DNA of 64,000 nt from Bipolaris cookei (lineage: Eukaryota; Ascomycota; Dothideomycetes; Pleosporales; Pleosporaceae). Within the stretch, counting starts at the first letter, position 1. Every line of letters begins with the position of its first letter. The notes under the pieces are model-generated. The model was not told the DNA's origin. It worked only from the letters and a program-made list of their open reading frames with translations, and did not search any database. The position numbers and the translations under genes are program-made. The DNA is taken from assembly GCA_002286855.1 (NCBI GenBank), contig NRSV01000088.1, positions 33,269-97,268 on the forward strand. Direction: 5' to 3'. This document shows, one piece after another, positions 42,690 to 54,411 of the stretch.

Positions 42690-43473
42690 ATCGCTTGCTA
42701 CATGCAATTCGAATATCTGTAACTGTGGATGCTGTGGAAGCGAGCGAGGCAAGGACAGTGGTCTTGAGCAGAAGCGACAGCTCCTGTTCGCAAACAGTCG
42801 AATACAGCTTATTACGTACATTCCCACAACTAATGATAAGCCCACTGCCTGGTGGATAAGCTTAGCATCAGCGCTGACCCGTCAGCGCACACGCATACTA
42901 GGAGGATAATCCGCTCCCGCGAGCCATCTTGAAGAGTGGCTGTATCCTCTTTCTTTCACACTCGCCAACTATGTAAACGGTCCGTAGTATGTATGGGCAA
43001 TAGCAGCGATTGCAGTTCAGAAGCGGCCGAACCAGGGCCATAAGGCTGCTGCCGCCATCCTGCGTTACAAGCGAGACTGACCGCGACACAACTCTATCGC
43101 AATCATAGGCACTCGGAAGGGTACGTCGGCTCAGCGCATGATGCGAACTACGCCGCATTGGCGCGACCGCTTGTCGGTAAGCAGCTTATGTTTCCCAAGT
43201 GAGCATGTGCCTAGAATCAAGTAACAAAGTACCATGTATATGAACGCCGTGTTACGATCCTGAAGGCGCTTCCATGTAAGGACCAGTAAGTAGTTTGGAG
43301 GATCGCAGCCGAAGCGTTGCGCAGCAATCATCCTACAGACTAACAGATCTTTGTAGCGCCAAGACTTGCAAATCAGCAGATCAGATCATGCGAATCATAT
43401 CTAATTGGTCTCTACATACAAGTGTCAAGAGGGCGCTTGAACACCTTATCTATATGCATGGGTCAAAATGCTA
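42690..43473. other. Gene-free stretch
   Basis: Only overlapping short frames. The segment near 43175 (ggtaagcagctta) recurs near 8033, but the similarity is too short to define a repeat. Confidence 0.3.
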
Positions 43474-43667
43474 CTGTGATTAGCGATTGCGGCTTCACCC
43501 CTGCAAGCAGCATTCTAAAAGTTTCATCATCATGAGACTGAAGATTGGCCAATCATGTTGATTGCTCTGCAGCTGACTGCTCGCGCTAAGCTATGTACAG
43601 AAGGTGGGACTATTCAAAATCGTTGCGCAGCGGTCTGCAGAGGTGAAGCCGCAATCGCTAATCACTG
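43474..43667 (+). mobile_element. MITE copy 2
   Basis: A 194-bp element with inverted ends (CTGTGATTAGCGATTGCGGC at the left, CAGTGATTAGCGATTGCGGC from the right) flanked by TA at 43472-43473 and 43668-43669. The interior aligns with the reverse complement of 964-1147, with a conserved gagactg-agattg-ccaatcatgtt core. No coding capacity. This copy has better-preserved termini than copy 1. Confidence 0.85.
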
Positions 43668-44335
43668 TACAAGTTCCTATTGTGTACTTCGCATCTTTCG
43701 CTTGCAGCATCGGGTGATGCCGCCGGATGACACAGGGATGGGCCAAGCTAGGGGCCTATAACGGGGATGACAGGGCAAGACGGACAGATAAGATCGATGG
43801 CCTGAACAGTCATGTGGTCGGGAAGATTGTGGCACAGTCACTAGCAACGCACCCTTCAAACCGCTTAGTTCCAGTGAGCAGTTTGCAATTTTTTAACTAC
43901 CACGTCAGTGCGCTAATTCTTAGGACCAGCAGGAGTATATGCACATGTACTGTGAGGTCCTTCCTCCTTTCCAATAAGCCCTTTACTCTCGCAATGCTTC
44001 CTGGCCAATGGCGGGGAACGCTTCACTAGATTCTGGCACTGTGAGCTCTGGTTTTCCGACATAGGAAACCTGTCATCTCTGGCCTTGCAAGTCCCGGCGA
44101 GAGCTTCGATCAAGGCTTCTCCATTCCTATTCCAGATTTTCATAGCGGTGCGCTAGGGGTTGTTTCGGCGCGGCATAAGGTAATCCAACATGTCATTGTA
44201 ACAGTCGTTGCCTTTGTATGGGATTTGATCGACGGTTAACACAGGCGTCGTCGTGCTCGTGAACCCTCTCTCTGGAATGTGAATGTTGAGATAGGTGCAT
44301 CGAGTATACCGAATAGCAAGTGTAAATTACGGCAG
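43668..44335. other. Decayed DNA next to the MITE
   Basis: The minus frame 43913-44143 (RNGEALIEALAGTCKARDDR) looks like part of an old protein-coding element and may belong to the same relic as repeat R4 downstream, but stops break it. No intact gene. Confidence 0.3.
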
Positions 44336-44735
44336 ACGATTATGTCAGGGATGAGAAGTCATGCTTAGCTTTCCAGAAGTGGTGCTAGCGTCAAACCGAA
44401 GTACTGGCTGGAATGGCGAAGTTTCATAATCTTGCGCACCACAGGAGCCATAGAGCTAATACAACTCTATCGCTTAAGTGTCATGTTCTTGAGGTTGGTT
44501 AGAACCTCACTATATAGTTTTAGAGCTACGGTGGCCTTGTAGTGTTGCTTGGTCGGAGGCGTGTTGTTTAAGCGTCAAATGAAGCACTCCATGCTTCAAG
44601 CGTATCGGCGGCCGCGCCGCCGTAATTTATCACTAAAAACTGGATACAAGTACTTGCAAGAAGTCTAGGTACATTATCTACAAAGGCTATAAGTCTATTT
44701 CATGTATGCGAAGACTAGTTAGTAGCATTTCGAAG
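44336..44735 (+). repeat. Dispersed repeat R4, copy 1
   Basis: About 400 bp aligned with 63163-63530: atgtcagggatgagaagtca, aatcttgcgcaccacaggag, agctacggtggccttgtagt and cattatctacaaaggctata. Relative to the other copy it has an extra 20 bp containing the G+C palindrome CGGCGGCCGCGCCGCCG (44606-44622). Minus-strand translation gives coding-like text with many stops, so it is a decayed element of unknown class. Confidence 0.65.
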
Positions 44736-46320
44736 TCGAGGTACCTCGCTTATTTTCCGATGTGGAGGGTTTTCCGGATCTTAGGGATGGATGTTACATA
44801 CCCCTCTTTTTTTGCGGCACGAGGGGATTTAGGGGACCTAGGGAGGAACAATACTGTTCGGAGATGGAGCATTTAACTATGCGTCACAGCTTGAGCGGGT
44901 TGAGCATGACACTTGTGTACAATATAAGCAGCTAGTTAAATGTGTAGAACACCCTTTCTCAGCACGCGAAACTTGCTTGCTCACACGCAAGAGCTTGCTT
45001 GTCTCTGCGGATAGTTCTGGAGGAGGTCACTGCACGACTTCACAACTTAGAAGCAACCGCTAGACCTTTGAACACATGTAGTTAGTTGCTGTTTAGCATT
45101 CATCACCTGTATCAAGAAATATGCATACATTTTAAACGTAGTATTATCTACTTAAGCACTACTTGCACAATACTCGTTCTTGCTGTCGGTATCTGCAGTA
45201 CTGTGCTTAGAAAATCCCTGCTATCGCTCTCAAAAGCTGTTTTACTAACTGCCGCAGATTGTAGTAAGCTGGGGATGGCCGAGGCGGAGAAGCAATTCGG
45301 AATGGGAAAGTAGTTACACAGTCTACTGGAAATGGCGATCTAGAGGTGTTTTCTGGGCTACCACGGCCTCAGCTGATCACGTTGACATAATGGCAGCACG
45401 TCGATGACGGAGATTATAAGGACCAAGACCACGCTGTTGCTGTCCGCTCCTGATTCCTCTTCGACGATTAACCTGAACAGTATCTTGGTGTACTATTTTG
45501 GGCATGTGACGAGTTTTATAAACTTTGCATTTTCGTTGCATCAACTTCGCCCTTGGCTTCGATTTGACAAGAGTTTTGGTCATGTTGAGATTAGCTGCTA
45601 GTTCTACTTTGCGAATCACTGAAGGATGTTAGGAAAATTGACTCTCGTATACTGCAAACCGCCAGAGAACGATGTACTGACGGATCCAAATACCCTACTC
45701 ATGTGTCTTTATATAGATTTCATAGTGCTTATGCTGATGACTGGGTCATCTGTAGCCGCGCGGACCTGCGCCCTCATACATATGCAGCACGCGACGACGT
45801 ACCATCGCTGGAGGGGAGCTGTTTTGGAGTGTCATATGTCTACAGCCAAGCTATTGGCCTACACGAGAGCAGCAGAAGAAGCTTTCTCACCGTCAGCTAC
45901 TTGCAAGTTAGATGGCTGAGAATTTCGTAGACTGGTATTGTCCCGTACATGATTTTACACACCTAATACGTGTAATTCTCTACTATTCACACCCTTTTCA
46001 TCTTGCTCCAGTCGTGCCCCTTTGCTATCTGAAACACTGATTCGCAAAATGACCACTAACTTAGTCACTTATGCGGCATATGGCTTGCCAGAGGTGCGGA
46101 CCTATATTCGTTTGTATCGAGCGAGTGACTGTGAACACATTATATATGCATTTATGCAAGTTCACTGTGAAGAGCAAAGGCAAAATAATTCTCAAAAATC
46201 ATATCTAACCTAACTGTCAAACGCGTGTTTCAAATCCTTTCCTGCCGCTCGTATACGTTAGTCATTGATTTGCCATGCTAACCCTACATCTAACGTGCGC
46301 CACAGCTCAGAAATCTTATC
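44736..46320. other. Gene-poor stretch
   Basis: Small frames at 45086-45313, 45377-45619 and 45626-45919 have no ATG-plus-splice support and no known domain. Nothing else is recognised. Confidence 0.3.
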
Positions 46321-47100
46321 TTATTGCTGATTGCGCAATAAAGCTACCAAATCCAGCATTTCATCTATTGAGCCTTTCTCGGCGAGCAATGTTTCTTGAA
46401 CTCTTAATAATAAGGACTCGAGCGCATCAACAAAGGCACTGCGAGTGTCTCCAGATTCATTGGGGGGCACCGTAGGTCGATCCTTGCGCTCAGCACTAGC
46501 AACATTTCCAGCGTTGCCATTGCCATTGCCATTGGAAAATGCAGAGTAGATTGAACAAGGGACGCTGGTCTGGCACATATCCGCAAAGCTGTAACAGCCA
46601 TACGGCTCGCGGCGTGTTGGAGTCCAAGCCGGCTGATAGCCTGAGAACCTTGGCCAATACATAGCTGCAGGAGACCTATTGGAAGGTTGTGCATAGCTCT
46701 GTGACTGTTGGTTGTATGTTTGATGACAGTCGTATACCTGACTGGAGAACTGGTCCTGGTAGAATCTGGCTGAGGTATGTCCAGACTGTGTAGCACTCGT
46801 GAACGTCGTGCTGGACTCGACGGTAAAGGACAATGGTGACAAAAACAGCTGTGGCTTGCGGCGTTGTGGCGCAACAGTGCAATCCACACGTAAGGTGGGT
46901 TTGGTGGGCTTGATGGGCGACAATCTGGCTCTCTTTCGGCTGGGCGAGCTTGTTGGCTCCATGGATGATAGCATGCGCTTTCTCAAGTTCATTTCGAGGT
47001 CCATTTGTAAACCAACAATTATTCTTTCCAGTTCCTGGGATGCAGACCGGAGGATGATATGTAGGGGACCTTTCCAATAGGTCCTTGGGAAACAATCACT
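46321..47100 (-). CDS. Nuclear-type orphan protein, C-terminal exon(s)
   Basis: From the ATG at 47004 the frame gives 227 residues, but the same frame is open further upstream to about 47100 with coding-like sequence (FPRTYWKGPLHIILRSASQE, then LERIIVGLQMDLEMNLRKRM). An upstream exon is therefore likely. Features are an NLS-like PSRKRARLSPIKPTKPT, a Tyr/Gln/Ser-rich centre, an SNGNGNGNAG tract and a closing helix (LESLLLRVQETLLAEKGSID, then MLDLVALLRNQQ). It may be the 3' part of the gene at 47651-48780, with a large intron between, or a separate gene. No domain is recognised. Confidence 0.5.
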   Translation of the reverse strand, partial: SDCFPRTYWKGPLHIILRSASQELERIIVGLQMDLEMNLRKRMLSSMEPTSSPSRKRARLSPIKPTKPTLRVDCTVAPQRRKPQLFLSPLSFTVESSTTFTSATQSGHTSARFYQDQFSSQVYDCHQTYNQQSQSYAQPSNRSPAAMYWPRFSGYQPAWTPTRREPYGCYSFADMCQTSVPCSIYSAFSNGNGNGNAGNVASAERKDRPTVPPNESGDTRSAFVDALESLLLRVQETLLAEKGSIDEMLDLVALLRNQQ

Positions 47101-47650
47101 GCTCAGGAGGACAGTATGCGTGTGCGCCTTTGCTTACGGTTGAAGAATGATAGTGAGACATAAGCTGTGTTCCATATTGTCTGCAGAAAAAAAGGCTTTT
47201 CTACAATTGTATGTTGGTCGTTGGCATGTTCAACGTCTCAGTGACAATTACGATATAGTAATGGTGGCTACCCTTGAAAAATGGTAAAACAGGACGATTC
47301 ATGTGCCTCAAAAGAGCGCGTCCGCGTGAAGTTAGCGTTCAGTGGCTTTGACTGCAGCATTCATAATCAGGCAACAATGTTTACGTGAGAAAGTCGTAAC
47401 TAAGATAGGATTGTATTTTTGTAAGTGGTTGTGACATGCGACAGACTCATCCTACACCGATATAGTTATAGTTGGTTCCAATATGTACTCCAGCCCATAG
47501 CTCTATGGAGTCAAAGATGGTGTACGGTGTGGAAAATGTAATTACTTCTTTTGTAAGATGACTTCACTTCGGACATACGTCGATATAAGTTTTCTATACG
47601 TGTTACTATACCCATTCCTGGCAAGGCCAAAGAAAGTACTTAATTTACCA
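47101..47650. other. Region between two minus-strand orphan genes, or a long intron
   Basis: No supported coding sequence. If the flanking minus-strand genes are one transcription unit this would be an unusually long intron for this window. Confidence 0.3.
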
Positions 47651-48780
47651 TCATGCAGTGCTGATACCACAACATTTTTGGCGGTTCATTCCAGACTGAT
47701 TTGTTTTTCCGCCTACCTTCCGCTTCGTATTGCTCATATCGCTATAGCATGTTCTCCTTGATAGGGACGCGATCTCATGCTCCGCTCTCGAATATCTTTT
47801 TAACACATCTTTTTCATGCTTTTGCTGGGCCTGCATCAATGCTCTCTCTCCCCTACAGAGGATTAAATCCTTCGGTGTTACGAAGACCTCCATTTCGTTC
47901 GAGGCGGGGTAGAAAGAGTCGTCGTTCATCAACCCTGATGGCGCAGTGAGGCTATCTGGAGTAGTTACACACTGCTTCATCGTATCACCCCGTGAAAGTG
48001 TGGCTATATCTGCCGTTGGTGGGTTGCTATTGGTAAAGTATACATCTCCACCCGTGCATAGAGCTGCAGGGGAGAAAAGGGGAGTTTGACGTTGTTCGGA
48101 TCTTGTGTTGGCGACTAAAAGATGTAAGTTACCAACTTAGTAAGGGCACCATTTACTGTTTATTGAGATGATGGTAGGAACATACCTGCTTCGGTGGGAT
48201 TGATATAGAAACTGGAGGAGCTATTCAACTGTTCCGTTCGCGTTACCGGCGCATACTCGCGTTGGAGCACCGTCTCCCAATCCACTGTTGCTCCATACAG
48301 GTCAGGATATAAGGCGTCAGGACTCAAAAGAGTACTATCAAAATATTGTTCGAGTTCGAAGGCTTGAAGGTAGTCGTCAACGTACGATGTAGCGTTGGCC
48401 ATGAGATAGCCCTCGTCTTGGAGTGGCCACAGTATGGCTTCATCAGTGGTGACTTCCTCCATTGCGGCTCTGAAGTAAGGGACTGGACCGACGACAATGA
48501 ACCTGTTATTGTGTTCGACGTCTATAAGGAAAGGATTCGATGTCATCTGTAGCGTGCATATTTTATTGGTCAGCAAATATACTACTGATCAACCGTCCAC
48601 TCACTATCAACTCCTGCACAGTGGGGAAATTCGTCACATGCTTCATACTATGCCACAGCAACAAAGCGAGATAATTTTACCCATGCTAATGTAGGCACTC
48701 ACCAGATGATTACTGTTACTGTCGCGGTTCAGCGCGCGCATGATACTTGCAAAATACTTACTCATGTTCACGGACATCAT
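47651..48780 (-). CDS. Orphan three-exon protein, 300 aa
   Basis: Exons 48780-48703, 48546-48186 and 48114-47651 join in frame. Introns are 156 nt (GTGAGT..CTACAG) and 71 nt (GTATGT..TTTTAG). The start is a double ATG at 48780. Coding-like blocks are FLIDVEHNNRFIVVGPVPYF, TSYVDDYLQAFELEQYFDST, VDWETVLQREYAPVTRTEQL and a C-terminal charged coil QQKHEKDVLKRYSRAEHEIA followed by SNTKRKVGGK. The acidic first half and basic tail suggest a nuclear or DNA-associated protein, but no domain is recognised. The last exon could continue via a GTAGGC donor near 47715 into the exons at 46321-47100. Confidence 0.6.
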
Positions 48781-49333
48781 GCTGACGCTGAGCGACTTGC
48801 TATGAATAGTGTATACTGAGTTAGCTATCTCATTCCATAGAACTAAAAAGGTGGAGAAAAGATATCCCTATGAGTGGCACTAGTGCACGGTCATATTAAA
48901 TTCAATGCTACGCATTCGCTGGCTGAGTTAATGCAACGATAAGAGAAGCTTTAGATTGCGTGTTCCCTAATCATCTTCCGTTACACAAGGAAATACGGTG
49001 CGGGTTTGGGAATGGCGTGATGACTAGGTATATATAAAATTCTTTGATTAATATCGAGAACTAAGAAAAACGTCTGGAAGTGAAGCCCAGATTCGCGTAT
49101 TTGCCACCCATCGCGATCGCAAGCCGCACCCATAAAAGCACTGTGATTTGAAATATGTAACTCCTAACCTCGACAATGAGGCAACTATGACAAGCCCGGA
49201 GCATCAGCGTAAGCGCAATGGGTAATCGTCCTGACAAGACCATATGAGGTACATAGATTGACTCCCTGAAGCACCAGAAGTTTGCATATCTACGTTGAAA
49301 CTCCGAAGCTGTTGAAGCTGCATCTCTTGTGCC
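48781..49333. other. Divergent intergenic region
   Basis: Lies between the minus-strand orphan g ene and the SUR7-like gene. The block tatatataaa near 49030 is a possible TATA element. No gene seen. Confidence 0.3.
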
Positions 49334-50085
49334 ATGTCATTCAGTGTTTTGATTCACAGCTGGCGCGTGTATCTTAGAATGGCGCTCGTTTCGCTGGCCT
49401 TTCTGCTTTGTCTTTTATGTGTACTAGCAGGAATACGACCAAATTGGCTCGGCGAACTCTACATTGTGCGCGTGAGTTCACTTTTCGGACGAACTTGCCT
49501 AGTGTAATCATAATAATGATATTCTAGGTAACGGCATTTCATGATGCTCTTGGCAATCTCATGTATAAGATACCCGTTTTTGGTGACGTGCTGAATACAG
49601 GGGTAGAGAAACTTCTCGAAAAGACAGATGCGCCTCGTTCTATTTCCATCTACGCCGCAAGCTACTGTAGCCTGAGCTCTGGAGGAGCAGGGGAAGCTAC
49701 GAGCGACTGCTTCATACACAAGTCGACGTTCTTTGACGTAGCCGCAGGCTTGCGTGTATACATCGCGATTTTGTATGTGCTAGGAGCTAGTTCATCTGTG
49801 GGCAGCCTAGCTATCCTATCCCGCATGTTGTGGAAAGATAACCCACGCTACAGAAACTGGGCTGCTCTATTTACATTGGTGGCGATGGGAGCAGCGACAT
49901 TTGCTTCTTTGATTACCAGCATGCTTGCATGTGCCGTGTACATGGTATTCTCTGGCAATCTTCCCAAGTCTCTCCTTTCCGTAACGATTGGTCCCAGCTT
50001 TCTTGTCTCTACATGGTTGGCCGTCTCGTGTTTGATACTGGTGTTTTTCACGCTACTGCCACAAACATGGTCTCGCATCGCGTGA
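49334..50085 (+). CDS. SUR7/PalI-like membrane protein, 231 aa
   Basis: Exons 49334-49471 and 49528-50085 join in phase 0 over a 56-nt intron (GTGAGT..TCTAG). Four membrane segments are visible: LVSLAFLLCLLCVLAGI at the N-terminus, then VYIAILYVLGASSSVGSLAI, WAALFTLVAMGAATFASLIT and FLVSTWLAVSCLILVFFTLL. The first extracellular loop has ISIYAASYCSLSSGGAGEAT and a second cysteine (SDCF), the arrangement seen in SUR7/PalI family proteins, which sit in eisosomes or sense pH and cell-wall state at the plasma membrane. Assignment rests on topology and the loop pattern, so the exact subfamily is open. Confidence 0.7.
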
Positions 50086-51334
50086 TTGTTGATTTACAGT
50101 GCCTATGTTGTAGGTTTGACAGTACCAGGCCAATCTTGTTAACTCCTGTATTATCACGTCATCAAAAAAGTGGTGGTTCCGTTTCTTTTACCCTGTAGCC
50201 TAGAAGCCTAGTAAACATATCGATCTCTCCACAGCTGGTTCGGTCTGACAGGATCAACATCTAACGAGATTATGGAGTTTTGTACACTCTCATGCACTTG
50301 CAGCTTCCACTTTGCGCACATAGCCCAATTGCTATCCTACGCGGGATACGGACCCGCCTGGTGTACGCTTATCTAGAAATAGTTAAACTATGCAGATACG
50401 ATGTGCTGATTAGTCTACGAGCTTAGAAGAAGACGTATTGCTGACGAAACTAATACTATTTGGGTAAGATTACTACTTAGCGACGGAGGCTTAGCGTGGG
50501 ATTAAAAGTCAACTGCTTACAGAAACCGGAAGCTGCAACTGCATGAGAGTGTAGTAGTCCAAGAGTCGGGCGGTCGATGGCGTCAATGAAGCTAACGTAT
50601 GCTTTTGGGATAGGAGAAAGGCCAAACACAAAAAACTCGATTTCTTGCTTCAGAATAAGACCCGGATGAATTAGATGTTTTCATTCATAGCAACACGCTG
50701 TGGCCTTCAAGCTCGTTCAGTTCGACTGATGGCTCCGACTTTTATATACTGATATCTATTCGATTAGTCTTGCGCCACCGTTACTTGATGTGATTGCTAG
50801 ATATAAGTAATGATCTAACTAAATACCTTTTTCTCTTCACCAAAACATGCCGTTGTCCTTATCTGATGTATGTAAGAGATTTACATGTATGTAACGGCTT
50901 TCGAAGCGACTATGCTTCATGACAGGAGAGGCCTATGCAAGTACAGCCTTTGCTGCCAATGATCGGGTGCCGAGGACATTGTGTATTTTTCGATACCAGA
51001 TTTGACAAACGAGTTTTGGTCCACTTGTTAATGGATACTAGTTACTCTGCCTCTAGTGGGCGCAAGTCTAACACAGATCACGGCTGCTGTGTCGAGTGTA
51101 GCAATGGCTTGTGAAATGATGCATCAACGCGAGAAGCAATGCAGCAAGGCAGTTGATTGAACCAATACTGTAGTGAGACGAAGATAGGACGCAGGAGAAG
51201 TACAGATATCAGGACAGAACCATAGCTCGAGTATCGTTCCGGTCTTTAGAGTCCATACTTCTGCGCCCTATTTCGCTCTAGGATGATCCAGCCTACGATA
51301 AAACGCATCATCTTGGAAGACCATAATAAGTATT
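50086..51334. other. Gene-free stretch with repeat R3
   Basis: No supported gene. Repeat R3 copy 2 lies at about 50480-50555. The rest is A+T-rich with short frames. Confidence 0.35.
50480..50555 (+). repeat. Dispersed repeat R3, copy 2
   Basis: Shares aggcttagcgtgggattaaa, ctgcttacagaaaccggaag and gagagtgtag with 12785-12880. Confidence 0.45.
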
Positions 51335-52405
51335 TTACATGTGGTTGCACATTCCATCTTCTGGGTCTTCCCCTTGACGCACACACTGCAAACAAAGCCC
51401 ATTAGCCCAGTCCTTAGCCTCTTTAGCTCTCTCTGACATTAAATCAAGAGTCCTCAGCAGGGGACAATAGATGCCTCCTTCACAAGCGTGCCTTATACTT
51501 TCCCTAGCACTGGTGAATCGCAAAGAAATCTGTGAAACTGAGCAAGCCGCGAAGTAGCCCACAGTAGGCCATAGCTCTACAACGCGCAAGACGTCGAAGT
51601 ACTGAGCTACTCTTGTCTGCCCCGTACAATAAACCGCTACAAGTTGAGTGTTGTGACACGGGTGGCACTTCTTTGCCTCACCAGGGAGGTTGCTACCACA
51701 GTCGGTACAAAGAAGCTGCCAGGTATTATAGCATCTGGAATCCTCGCGTATTATTCGTTCCATGCATTGCAAGACCGCCTCGAGTTCATTCAAAACTCGC
51801 TGAATTCTCTTCTTTATAGTGTCTAGTCAGTCTTAGTCAGAGTGTATTCTAGTCAAGTACGTTTTACACTTACTAGTCACGCTCATAGGCAGAATCGACA
51901 ACAAGGCTTCCTCCTTCCATTTCATAGGAAACATCAGACTCAACCGTAGAACGGCGACCCTAGAAATGTCTCTGAACTCACTGCAATCGCCAAACATATA
52001 AGCAGCAAGTATTTGTAACCCTAGTCCTTTGGCATCACTGCTGGCACCTCTCACATTTCGGAACCAGGTAGTAACCCAGGGCCCCAGAGCTCTAGTAAAG
52101 TCGTACTTGTCGCAATGAATTGCGACCTGTGCCAGTCGTTCTGGGGTCATAACGCGGTCTGTACTGTTACCGGAGAAATGGAGGACTCTTAGGATTGATT
52201 CCATCACGGCGGGTTGATCGTCCCCTAACTCGATAACGGACAATTTTTCTGATAACAGCCGCTGTCCCTCACAGAATGATGTACAGAGCATTCTTGTAAA
52301 GACTGGAGAAGCCAGTCGTAGCACGTTGGCAGAAACTCGAAAATCTCTGTCGACCTCACCACATGGGCCTGAAAGTCTCAAAGTGACTTCACCGACAGGA
52401 TCCAT
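51335..52405 (-). CDS. BTB/POZ protein with zinc-ribbon-like C-terminal half
   Basis: Exons 52405-51874 and 51822-51335 (51-nt intron, GTAAGT..ACTAG) give 339 residues. The N-terminal half is BTB-like: DFRVSANVLRLASPVFTRML, then SVIELGDDQPAVMESILRVL and LAQVAIHCDKYDFTRALGPW. After the intron there is a helix (IQRVLNELEAVLQCMERIIR) and a cysteine cluster LLCTDCGSNLPGEAKKCHPC, a C-x2-C...C-x2-C zinc-ribbon-like pattern, with further cysteines towards the C-terminus (LCLQCVRQGEDPEDGMC). This layout is common among fungal BTB proteins of unknown function. It is the second BTB gene in the window, and the two are not close copies. Confidence 0.8.
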
Positions 52406-53376
52406 GACGGTCTCTCGATTTTGGGACGCTTCAGGAGTAAATTTGGTGTCTTCTTCCTGTAGGAGTCAAAGATTTTCGACCACAGTCGTGATAGGACATA
52501 CTTCTTCCATGATTCTATCCGTCTCCTGCGCCATTGTAGATGTTCTTGGTTTTGATTAGTCTGGATGCGAAACGTTGATCTCGTTCTTGCTAAAAGTCTG
52601 TATCGTCAGATTAAGAACAGAAGGATGCCCACACTTTTTACGAGAGTTTTTGAAGGTATGGAAATGCTGTTTTTAATTCCAAAACCCTAGCCGCAAATGA
52701 TCAGTATATCAGACATAATCGACATTTCCAGAAAAGCGGGTCAAGTAAATTGGTAGTTTTTCCACGTCATCATGAATGTCAGCACTATCAAAGCTTGGGT
52801 GCGTGAATTGCACCCCTGATGTACTGAGAGCATCTATATATGGAGTGGGCGAATCTCTAGTCTATATTGAACTTTGGCTACTTGCTAGTGTGATGATACT
52901 CGACTTAGTTCCACCAAAATGATCACGTGACCAATAAGGCATAGTATACTGCATGGCAGTATCTGGAGCTGGATAGTATATATGTATGACAGCTAGCCTC
53001 GGACTGGTATACCTTTAGCACTCTTATCTAAGTATCAAAACAAGAATATATGGATAACTCTTGTGATTCTGATTCTTCGATATATGGCTCGGGTCGAAGG
53101 GATTCAAGTTTTTCGATACCATCGTGATCATGACCTTAACAAGTATCCTAATAGCAGTGGGTGGAGTATACAACGCGCGTTTGAAAGATTAGCTACGTGA
53201 GCTACTTTTTAAAATCTATCGCGGCTTCGACTTTGAATACGATCATATCAATGTCACTGAAGTTGGCGCCAAGCTGAAGAAAAACAATCGGGGCAGAGAT
53301 TACGACTCTTCGGCAAATACTGTAGCTGCATGTGATTCTGAACACTATAAACGGTTCGAACTCTCCGTTCATCGAA
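52406..53376. other. Gene-free stretch
   Basis: Upstream region of the BTB gene followed by A+T-rich DNA. No supported gene. Confidence 0.3.
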
Positions 53377-54411
53377 TTACAACATGTCCATGGTTTTCTT
53401 TCCTGGGCTGTCTATTTCCGCTATAGTTTCCGCCTGGCTACTTCTTTGGGACCCTGGGCTGTTTATTTCTGCCATAGTTTCTGCCTGAATTATTCTTCCG
53501 GGTCCTTCACTGAACCATTCAGCTAATTTCCACGCGGCTGCTTCTAGCATTGTTTCGTTTGCGCTAGTTATGTTGTATATACTGCTTCGTTCAGTGCCAC
53601 TTCTGGGAAGGATAAATGGAAAATGAAAGTCGACCTTCATGTTCTTCAACGCATCCAGCTCTTTTTTAGCTTCGCGATCGTCTCTTGCAGGCACCCTAAA
53701 ACTAACACAGATTTTGGAATTGTGGAACTTTTTAGATGTTCTGGCATTCACGACAAGGTCATGAAATGGGTGGTCGAAGGTTTCTTGTGCATAATCGAGG
53801 CACTCCTGAGCCCAGAGTGCTTGGAAGAACAGCTCCGAGACAGATGGATCCTTTTCTTTGGGCCTTGTGGGGTCATAGTCGTACGATGTGATGTAATTGG
53901 TAGACTCATGAGTCGTACAGGAGTTCCATATGAATCTATCGATAATAAGCTCATATCAGCGGGTAGGGACGTGAAAGCAGTTTTGCATACATTTCACAGC
54001 GATATGCTTCCTCAGCTGGTTCTCCCAAATGCTCGAGCAGAGCTTTTCCTACGTTTTGAGAACCAAAATATGCACTGCAGGACGAAGGAGCTGAGGCTAA
54101 GCAACTGGAGTTTTTTTGGATAAGGTTCATGATCTTACGACATTCCTCTGTACTCTTCTGGCCTCGACTAAGAAGAACAGCCAGCGGACAATGCTGTGTG
54201 AGCGACGCCTACTAGATTGTGTTAAGGGAACATACCTCTTGTTCCCGCTGACGGAAATCAAAGAAAAAACTTGACATGGCAGCGGAGTAGCTTCAAGTTT
54301 GCTGATCTCAGCCACCTTTTTTAGTAACTTGTCAAGCAGACGAAGAACATCTTCCCACGGCACGCTTCCTTTGAGGATGAGGTGATTCCTGCTTTGTGAT
54401 ATGGAGTTCAT
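53377..54411 (-). CDS. Orphan three-exon protein, 303 aa
   Basis: Exons 54411-54236, 54167-53991 and 53935-53377 join in frame. Introns are 68 nt (GTATGT..TTAG) and 55 nt (GTATGC..GATAG). The protein opens with LILKGSVPWEDVLRLLDKLL, has CSAYFGSQNVGKALLEHLGE across the middle, then FFQALWAQECLDYAQETFDH, FHNSKICVSFRVPARDDREA and LPRSGTERSSIYNITSANET. It ends with a duplicated motif (QAETMAEINSPG and QAETIAEIDSPG). No domain is recognised, and no signal peptide or membrane span is seen. A 166-codon plus-strand frame at 53623-54123 is its shadow. It lies 760 bp from the next orphan gene, with the same orientation. Confidence 0.68.

Noticed and set aside
46321..48780. Mating-type (HMG or alpha-box) locus
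   Set aside because: The orphan proteins have nuclear-type composition but show no HMG-box or alpha-box residues.
53623..54123. 166-codon plus-strand ORF
   Set aside because: It overlaps exons 2 and 3 of the minus-strand orphan gene, whose three exons close in frame. The plus frame is a shadow.
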